Part shown: positions 5,562 to 11,092 of the stretch, in pieces
How positions within the stretch are numbered: the first letter of the stretch is position 1
Layout: each line of letters begins with the position of its first letter
From: Spirochaetota bacterium
Lineage (GTDB): Bacteria > Spirochaetota > Leptospiria > Turneriellales > Turneriellaceae
Assembly: GCA_963205035.1 (NCBI GenBank)
Contig: CAUJII010000129.1
Location: forward strand, 1-11,092
Length of the DNA stretch: 11,092 nt
Direction: 5' to 3'
Made by a program: the position numbers and the translations under genes
The notes under the pieces: generated by a model
Databases searched by the model: none
What the model was told of the DNA's origin: nothing
What the model saw: the letters and a program-made list of their open reading frames with translations, nothing else

Positions 5562-6335
5562 CTACTCTGGCTTCTTTCCGAGTGAAAGCCCGTGCGCGGC
5601 CCATTCGGTGAGCCGAAAATCTGCGACGATTGCTTCAAGACGCGCTTGAACGCGCGACGCACGAGTCGCGTCGTCTTGCGAAAGACCGTCCAACCCTTTT
5701 TGGATTTCTTGCGCAAGTTGCGTTAGGCACATCGCTGCAGTTTGCAAAAACTTTCTATCCGCGTCGTCGCGTCCGGTTTCGCCCCATTTTTGCAATTCTG
5801 CAATGTACGCCGCGAGAAATGCCGTCATGCGCATCGGTGGCTTGTAAACAAAACGTTCTAAATCCGCCAAATGGAACTTCATCTCACCCCAAGGCTTCGT
5901 ACCTTGAAAAACATACCGCAGATCGTTTTCGATTTCCGGAAAAAGACCTGAAAGAGCACCCACGATGCGGCGGCATTCGAGAGTCGCCAACGGATGGAAA
6001 AACGTATCTGCATAATGTGCGATACGCGCATCGTTCGCCGCCATAATTTCTTGCATGCGCCGTTCAGCCTCTTCTTGCCGCGCACGCTTTTGTACTTCTT
6101 CTTCGGCGGCCGTCTCCATTTTTTTGAAAAACGCCATCTCGTCGAGAATGAAGCGTTCAAAGTCGGCAGAGGTCACCCTTTGGTATGTAATACGTTCTTC
6201 GAGTTTTTTTGCGTCGAAACGTTTCGCATCGTAGCGAGACGCTGCTTTGCGGTATTTTTCGCGGAGCTGTTTTAATATTTCCGCTTTGCCTTGCGGCGTG
6301 TAAGTTTCTTTTTCCGTCTTTTTTTTGAAGAACAT
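5562..6335 (-). CDS. Uncharacterised charged helical protein, 257 residues
   Basis: I do not recognise this family. The protein starts with a basic stretch (MFFKKKTEKE). It continues with highly charged helix, including a probable coiled-coil around residues 65-100 rich in E, K, R, A and Q (AAEEEVQKRARQEEAERRMQ). A better-folded region follows with LATLECRRIVGALSGLFPEI (about 116-135), LRYVFQGTKPWGEMKFHLAD and MRMTAFLAAYIAELQKWGET. No signal peptide, membrane span or catalytic motif is evident, so a cytosolic structural or scaffold-like role is possible but only a guess. Codon and base use match its core neighbours. It is divergent from the methyltransferase gene that starts 49 bases away and is followed by tpm. 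No clear Shine-Dalgarno precedes ATG. Confidence 0.75.
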   Translation of the reverse strand: MFFKKKTEKETYTPQGKAEILKQLREKYRKAASRYDAKRFDAKKLEERITYQRVTSADFERFILDEMAFFKKMETAAEEEVQKRARQEEAERRMQEIMAANDARIAHYADTFFHPLATLECRRIVGALSGLFPEIENDLRYVFQGTKPWGEMKFHLADLERFVYKPPMRMTAFLAAYIAELQKWGETGRDDADRKFLQTAAMCLTQLAQEIQKGLDGLSQDDATRASRVQARLEAIVADFRLTEWAAHGLSLGKKPE

Positions 6336-6384
6336 AAATTACTAAAACGCTTGTCTGTCTCAATTATCGACAAAAAACCTACCC

Positions 6385-7236
6385 ATGTTAGAAAATACGC
6401 CCAGCCGCACTGCGGAAATTGTGGCCCTCTTCCGAGCTTTGGAGTATGTGTATTACGGTGAAAAGAGCATCATCAAAGACAAGTACGCGGTACGTTTTCT
6501 CTCCGACAGATACATGCGCATCTTTAACCAGCTTTCGATTTTACCCGACTTCATGGCTTTCTTTGTAAACGCCGCAAGCTGGGGGCTTTTCGATTTCATC
6601 ACGCTGCGCCACGCTTTCATGGATCAATACGTGCGCGAGTTTGCACCCCGAATGCCGGTTGCACTCTTGGGGGCGGGTTATGATTCACGAGCAGAAAGAC
6701 TGAGCGATTCGATAAAGCACGGCATCTGGGAGTTTGATTTTCCAGCGACGCAGCGGCGCAAGAAGTTTTATCTGCGCAACGATAAAATCGCGGGGCACGA
6801 GCCTCACTACTACGAAGTGGATTTTATGAAAGAATCTCTGCCGCAAATTTTTGAGCACGCAGGTTTGGAAAAAAAACCGACGCTGGTTATTTGGGAAGGC
6901 GTTTCGATGTATGTCACTGAAGAGGTCGTGCGTTCGACGCTCGAAACCTGCCGCGATTATTTCGGCCCCGGCACCATCGTCGTCTTCGACTACTGGCAAG
7001 ATATTTTAGAAAACCCGTTTCGTAATTTCATGATCCATGTCATGCCCGTCGTGATGGATTTAGTCTATGGGGAAAAATTCACCTACTCGGCGACGCAAGA
7101 GCGAATGAGAGAATTGGCTCTTGAATGTAAAGCGAAACGCTTCACGTCTAATCCCGGAAAACAAATGATGAAGCGGCTCAAGGTCACGTCGAGACTCCCA
7201 ATTTCGTCGGCGGCAATCGCCGTTGTGGAGTTCTAA
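6385..7236 (+). CDS. Class I SAM-dependent methyltransferase, LCM/TIGR00027 family
   Basis: This 283-residue protein belongs to the family related to leucine carboxyl methyltransferase. Family marks in order are SRTA (7-10), the DKYAVRFLSD-type segment (32-41), the SAM-binding LGAGYDSRA (95-103), EFDFPATQ (116-123) before a lysine/arginine cluster, and IWEGVSMYV (169-177). These enzymes usually methylate carboxyl or hydroxyl groups, and bacterial substrates are mostly unknown. No transmembrane segment is clear, although residues around 56-72 are hydrophobic. ATG at 6385 gives the expected N-terminus, with no Shine-Dalgarno visible. The gene is divergent from the 257-residue protein. Its TAA overlaps the convergent cupin-like gene by four bases. 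Confidence 0.88.
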   Translation: MLENTPSRTAEIVALFRALEYVYYGEKSIIKDKYAVRFLSDRYMRIFNQLSILPDFMAFFVNAASWGLFDFITLRHAFMDQYVREFAPRMPVALLGAGYDSRAERLSDSIKHGIWEFDFPATQRRKKFYLRNDKIAGHEPHYYEVDFMKESLPQIFEHAGLEKKPTLVIWEGVSMYVTEEVVRSTLETCRDYFGPGTIVVFDYWQDILENPFRNFMIHVMPVVMDLVYGEKFTYSATQERMRELALECKAKRFTSNPGKQMMKRLKVTSRLPISSAAIAVVEF

Positions 7237-7604
7237 AATCCTACGCGCACGCTACGAGTAGCGCGTCCATCTTCTTTAGTTGTGTAGTCTGTTGAGAAGA
7301 CGGCGTTTTCGATAACGAGCGCAACACCATCGAGGCGCGGCGAAAAACCCGCGTGGGGTTCTGTCACGACGATCAATTCGTTTTTCTCCAAGCGCTTCTG
7401 GGCTATCCATCCGTCGGAGTTCCTAAAGAGGAGGGTTATGTCGCCCTCAAGGAGTACGAACGCTTCGGGGCACGAATGCGCTTCGAGTTCCAAGATTTCG
7501 TCAGCAGAAGAAAACTTCGGTCGGTAAACTCCGACGCGCCAGGCGTTTTCTGCGGTGAAGAGGACTTCCCATTCTTTGGTAGCGTTAATTTTTTGGCAGA
7601 TCAT
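7233..7604 (-). CDS. Small cupin-like protein
   Basis: This 123-residue, single-domain beta-rich protein fits a small cupin. The stretch LEAHSCPEAFVLLEGDITLL (about 40-59) resembles cupin motif 1, with H43, E47 and G54 at the E-x6-G spacing. TEPHAGFSP (81-89) sits where motif 2 with its histidine (H84) is expected. The second histidine of the HxH pair is absent, so metal binding may be altered. No enzymatic function can be named. AGGAG lies about 14 bases before ATG, farther than usual. The gene is convergent with the LCM-type methyltransferase, the two stops overlapping by four bases, and divergent from the penicillin-binding protein gene. Confidence 0.65.
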   Translation of the reverse strand: MICQKINATKEWEVLFTAENAWRVGVYRPKFSSADEILELEAHSCPEAFVLLEGDITLLFRNSDGWIAQKRLEKNELIVVTEPHAGFSPRLDGVALVIENAVFSTDYTTKEDGRATRSVRVGF

Positions 7605-7760
7605 TTGTTTTGACTTTTCTCCTTTTTCTATGAAGTTGTGGAGTTCCGACTAATAAGTATTCCAACGAGCTAAAACCCTATTCATCGCTTGGCTGTCAGT
7701 CTATTTTCTGCATATCAATTCCCGCTTTTCGGCCTGAATCCCTCTTTGTTTCTTTACTCC

Positions 7761-10307
7761 ATGGCTGAAAAGACTTCCGCGCATCCACCCCTCAACCGCT
7801 GGCAGAAATTTGAAAAATTTACCGTCTATCTTTTTTTTCTGTCCGCGCTCTTTGGCGGTCTCTTCATGGGATTTCTCCATTTTCGTATCCAGTCGAAAAC
7901 AAGCGACTTGGACCGTTTAGCGTCGTTCCGGCCGACAATTCCTACACGGCTTTACGATCAAAAAGGCCGCCTTATCGCGGAGCTATTCCGCCATCAGCGC
8001 AAACTCGTTTCGCTCAATGAAATACCACAGCCCGTCATTGCGGCATTCCTTGCAATCGAAGACTCCAACTTTTACGAGCATTTTGGTATCGACTTCAAAG
8101 GTATTTTGCGTGCGGCATTTCAAAACCTTCGAGCGATGCGCGTTGTTGCGGGGGGGTCGACAATTACGCAACAGTTAGTCAAGGGGCTTTATACAGACAG
8201 CGAACGCACATTGTATCGCAAAATTTATGAGGCGATTTTAGCCCTGCAAGTAGAAAAGGCGTTTACTAAAGAAGAGATACTCGAGATGTATTTCAACCAA
8301 ACGTACTTTGGGCATGGTGCCTATGGTATTGCCTCTGCGTCACAATTCTATTTCGATAAGCCCGTGTCGAGACTCAACTTTATGGAGGCGTCGATCTTAG
8401 CGGCTCTGCCCAAGTCCCCGCATAACTATTCACCGTTCCGCTCCCCACACGCTGCGTATAAAAAAAATCGCGTATCGCTCAACCGACTCGTTGAGGTGGG
8501 GTACCTCACGCAACAAGAAGCCGACAACCTTTACAATACCTTCTGGCCAATTTACTGGAAGAAAATTGTAACGACGCCGCCTTCAAAAACTATTTTTGGA
8601 GAGAAGGTCGATAATGCTCCTTATTTCACCGAGCATGTGCGGCAGGAACTCATTGCGCTCTATGGTGAAGACGTCGTTTACTCGAAGGGATTGCAGATCT
8701 ACACGACTCTCGACTTAGACCATCAACGCGCGGCAGAAAAAGCGTTTTATCCGACTCTCGAAAAAATCGATCCGATTGCGCGTCGGTACAACCAATACAT
8801 GAAGGGTGGCGTCGATGGCTCGCTACTCTCGACTTATTTCTCGCTGGCAAATATTATTCCGTTGCCGGGAATCCGCCGTGAGTATTCGCTGCGCAACGAC
8901 TTCCGCAAAAAATTCAAAGAAGAGACAGCGGATGCTTTTGAGCTCGTCTCGCTTGCGCTGCCGGCTCAGCAGGCAAACGACGCTTCGTCGGAGTTCATGT
9001 CTGCAAACCGCGAGTTCCGCTCCGACCTCCATGCGCAGGGTGCAATGATTGCGCTCGATATGAAGACGGGTCGCTATACGGCGATGATTGGCGGAAGAGA
9101 GTTTAAGTCGTCCGACCAGTTCAACCGCGCAACGATGGCACGCCGCCAACCCGGTTCGGCCATCAAACCGTTTGTGTACGGAGCGGCTCTCGAAGCACGC
9201 GCCATCCATTACGCGATGGGTTTCTTAGATTCGCCGATTGTCAATATCCAACCCAATGGAGAGCAATGGGCGCCTGCAAACTACGACATGGGATTTAGCG
9301 GTTACGCGCTTGCTTACCGTGCGCTTGCGGCATCTTTGAACTTGGTCTCGGTGCAAATTTATGACCTTGTCGGGCCCGATGCGATTATCAATTTTTTGAC
9401 GCGCCTCACCAAAGCTCCCGAGTCGCGTTTTCAACCCAACCCGGCGCTCTCTCTTGGTGCCTCTGAGTTGACTCCGGCGGAATTACTCTTGGGTTACGCG
9501 ATTATCGGGAACAAGGGACAAGATATAATCCCGCATGCGATTATTTATATCGCCGACAGAGACGGCAACGTCATCGCGAATCCCGAACATGATGTGATCC
9601 AGGCTTTGAATTACAAAAGACGCAATGGAAAAATTCAGGTCGCAGAACCGGGGGCTATCTTTATTCTACGCAAGATGATGGAAAACGTCGCCAACGCGGG
9701 AACTCCCACCCATGCGATTCGCATCGAAGCCGGTTACAAAGGCCCCGCAGCGGGTAAGACGGGTACGAGTAACTCTTTCAACGATGCTTGGTTCGGTGGA
9801 TTTACAACCGATATGGCTGCAGTCATTTGGTTCGGCATGGATAACGGCTCAATGACTTTGGGGCGCGGTATTTCCGGTGGCAATATGGTGGCTCCGATTT
9901 GGGGTGCATTCATGCGCGACGTGTATGCAGCACGGGGAAAATACCCCGAGCCTTTCGATCAGACTCTGCCGAAGACGGTAAAGCGCGGCGGGGTGTGCCG
10001 ATTCACCGGAATGTGGCCCAACCCCGAATGCGACAAACCAGAAAATCTGACGGGGACTCTCATCCCCGACACAATTATTGTGAATGGAAAGAGGCGCAGC
10101 GTCGGCGGAGAACGGTGCAACTGCCACCACGCACAGGCAAAAAGCTTTCTTGATTTGTTACAGGCCGACCACAATTTAACAAACGAAGAGGTCGGTAAAT
10201 CCGACAAGAGGTCGTATGACTTAACAGAAGGCGACAAGCTGATGAAAGAGTTAGGGGGAGAGTTGCCGCTGCCCGGCGCAGAAGCGGCAGAGAAGAAAGC
10301 GCAGTAG
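7761..10307 (+). CDS. Class A penicillin-binding protein (PBP1A), bifunctional transglycosylase/transpeptidase
   Basis: This 848-residue (from ATG 7761) murein synthase has a short cytoplasmic N-terminus and one membrane span (about residues 21-41). The GT51 glycosyltransferase domain carries AIEDSNFYEHFG (catalytic E100), GGSTITQQLVKG and EKAFTKEEILEMYFNQTYFG. The transpeptidase domain has its nucleophile in PGSAIK (S466, K469), SLN at 525-527 and KTGTS at 666-670. It polymerises lipid II and cross-links peptides on the outer face of the cytoplasmic membrane. The C-terminal tail holds four cysteines (GGVCRFTGMWPNPEC, then ERCNC), a layout seen in other PBP tails, plus a charged end. An in-frame TTG at 7689 would add 24 hydrophobic residues before the charged N-terminus, so I prefer 7761; neither start has a clear Shine-Dalgarno. 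pyrD follows after five bases. Confidence 0.95.
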   Translation: MAEKTSAHPPLNRWQKFEKFTVYLFFLSALFGGLFMGFLHFRIQSKTSDLDRLASFRPTIPTRLYDQKGRLIAELFRHQRKLVSLNEIPQPVIAAFLAIEDSNFYEHFGIDFKGILRAAFQNLRAMRVVAGGSTITQQLVKGLYTDSERTLYRKIYEAILALQVEKAFTKEEILEMYFNQTYFGHGAYGIASASQFYFDKPVSRLNFMEASILAALPKSPHNYSPFRSPHAAYKKNRVSLNRLVEVGYLTQQEADNLYNTFWPIYWKKIVTTPPSKTIFGEKVDNAPYFTEHVRQELIALYGEDVVYSKGLQIYTTLDLDHQRAAEKAFYPTLEKIDPIARRYNQYMKGGVDGSLLSTYFSLANIIPLPGIRREYSLRNDFRKKFKEETADAFELVSLALPAQQANDASSEFMSANREFRSDLHAQGAMIALDMKTGRYTAMIGGREFKSSDQFNRATMARRQPGSAIKPFVYGAALEARAIHYAMGFLDSPIVNIQPNGEQWAPANYDMGFSGYALAYRALAASLNLVSVQIYDLVGPDAIINFLTRLTKAPESRFQPNPALSLGASELTPAELLLGYAIIGNKGQDIIPHAIIYIADRDGNVIANPEHDVIQALNYKRRNGKIQVAEPGAIFILRKMMENVANAGTPTHAIRIEAGYKGPAAGKTGTSNSFNDAWFGGFTTDMAAVIWFGMDNGSMTLGRGISGGNMVAPIWGAFMRDVYAARGKYPEPFDQTLPKTVKRGGVCRFTGMWPNPECDKPENLTGTLIPDTIIVNGKRRSVGGERCNCHHAQAKSFLDLLQADHNLTNEEVGKSDKRSYDLTEGDKLMKELGGELPLPGAEAAEKKAQ

Positions 10308-10312
10308 AGTCG

Positions 10313-11092
10313 ATGTCCTTACTGCAAAGTTTTTACCGAGCCTCGAAACCGCTTCTCTTCAAAACGAACGCAGAACGGGCGCATGCTTTTGCATCGCTCG
10401 CGATGCGTACTCTCACGCCTTTTCTTTCGCAAGTGCAAAGTCTAGAGTCTCAAGGAGCACTCCTCTTCGACAGAAAAATTTCTTCGCGCTTGGGCATCGC
10501 TGCGGGGTTTGATAAGTCGGCCAGTGCGCCGCTTTATTTGCATAAATTGGGTTTTGGTTTTTTAGAAAGCGGTAGCTTCACGCCATTGCCTCAAGAGGGA
10601 AATCCGCGACCACGGCTTGTGCGCTTGCCTGAAGACGAAGCGCTCATCAACAAGATGGGGTTTAATAACGCGGGGTTTCTTGCCGCGTGGAAAAGGCTCC
10701 GCCTACGCTTGGCGTATTTACCCTCGACATACTCGGTGGCTCTGAGTTTGGGCAAAGGAAAAGAAACGCCGGTCGATAGGGCCCATGACGATTATACGTT
10801 GTGCCTCAAGTATCTGAAAGACGATGTGATGAGTGAATATCTTTTTTACATTGCAATAAACGTCAGTTCGCCGAATACTCCCAACTTGCGCTCGCTTCAG
10901 ACAAAGAAAAAAATCCGCGCACTTGTCGAGGCATGCGTCAAGGTTGCGCCGCGCCCGATTGTCGTGAAATTTGCACCGGACTTTAATTCTGAAAAAGAAT
11001 ACCGCGATGTTTTGTCGGCGGCTCTCGAAGGCGGCGCCGAGGGAATTATCGTTACGAACACGACAGTCGATCATGCGCTTGCAAAAATACCT
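10313..11092 (+). CDS. pyrD: Dihydroorotate dehydrogenase, class 2 (quinone-dependent), 5' part
   Basis: The frame from ATG at 10313 stays open for 260 codons to the window end; typical length is about 340-360, so the last quarter is missing. It shows the class 2 marks: an N-terminal helical extension with KTNAERAHAFASLAMR for membrane/quinone contact, GIAAGFDKSAS (about 62-72), FGFLESGSFTP, NPRPRLVRLPEDEALINKMG, INVSSPNTPNLRSLQ with the serine expected as catalytic base in class 2 enzymes, VVKFAPDF and GIIVTNTT for FMN binding. It oxidises dihydroorotate to orotate in pyrimidine synthesis, passing electrons to membrane quinone. Weak AGAG lies upstream of ATG. It begins five bases after the PBP stop, so the two are probably co-transcribed. 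Confidence 0.95.
   Translation, partial: MSLLQSFYRASKPLLFKTNAERAHAFASLAMRTLTPFLSQVQSLESQGALLFDRKISSRLGIAAGFDKSASAPLYLHKLGFGFLESGSFTPLPQEGNPRPRLVRLPEDEALINKMGFNNAGFLAAWKRLRLRLAYLPSTYSVALSLGKGKETPVDRAHDDYTLCLKYLKDDVMSEYLFYIAINVSSPNTPNLRSLQTKKKIRALVEACVKVAPRPIVVKFAPDFNSEKEYRDVLSAALEGGAEGIIVTNTTVDHALAKIP

Noticed and set aside
6336..6384. Divergent promoter in the 49-base gap
   Set aside because: TTGTCT and AATTAT-like boxes are present but at wrong spacing, so no pair can be supported on either strand.
7242..7270. Small stem (cgctac / gtagcg) as a terminator after the methyltransferase gene
   Set aside because: The six-base stem lies within the cupin-like coding region and lacks a following T-run.
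10718..11074. Minus-strand frame of 118 codons near the window end
   Set aside because: Antisense to pyrD, which shows FMN and active-site motifs in the plus frame.

Overview
The window is bacterial chromosomal DNA with densely packed genes and about half G+C in the core genes. The protein sequences loosely suggest a moderate-GC, Leptospira-like spirochaete of the Turneriella/Leptonema kind. The best hint is the 72-residue ribosomal protein L28, whose SHSH-K-RR and STRALRTL-KKGL stretches resemble leptospiral L28 as I remember it. This placement is a low-confidence inference.

Left part (1-2785), all on the minus strand. rpmB (L28) lies at 2567-2785, followed by a membrane-anchored M20-family zinc peptidase/aminoacylase (961-2445). 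Four bases later comes a GTG-started HD-superfamily phosphohydrolase homologue (956 down to the window edge). Two of its expected metal-binding aspartates read as asparagine.

Middle part (2867-4802), an accessory island between rpmB and tpm. It holds a PemK/MazF-type toxin with an AbrB/MazE-type antitoxin (minus strand), driven by a good sigma-70-like promoter that almost abuts the start codon. Next is a plus-strand ORF6N-domain DNA-binding protein, bracketed by two directly repeated ~62-nt elements that each carry a 32-nt hairpin. Last is a minus-strand hicBA module in clearly AT-richer DNA, in which hicA is broken by a one-base frameshift while hicB is intact. A 19-bp exact direct repeat brackets rpmB at the island's left edge.

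Right part (4878-11092). On the minus strand are tpm (thiopurine S-methyltransferase family) and an unrecognised 257-residue charged, helical protein. On the plus strand is a class I methyltransferase of the LCM/TIGR00027 type, convergent with and overlapping a small cupin-like protein by four bases. A class A penicillin-binding protein (bifunctional glycosyltransferase/transpeptidase) follows, and five bases after it the start of class 2 dihydroorotate dehydrogenase (pyrD), which runs off the window.

Most of the window is ordinary housekeeping and small-molecule metabolism. The interest lies in the toxin-antitoxin island, its repeats, the decayed hicA and the degenerate HD protein. I see no convincing wholly new system. 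No stretch longer than 300 bases lacks a gene, and I found no tRNA, rRNA, CRISPR array or transposase.
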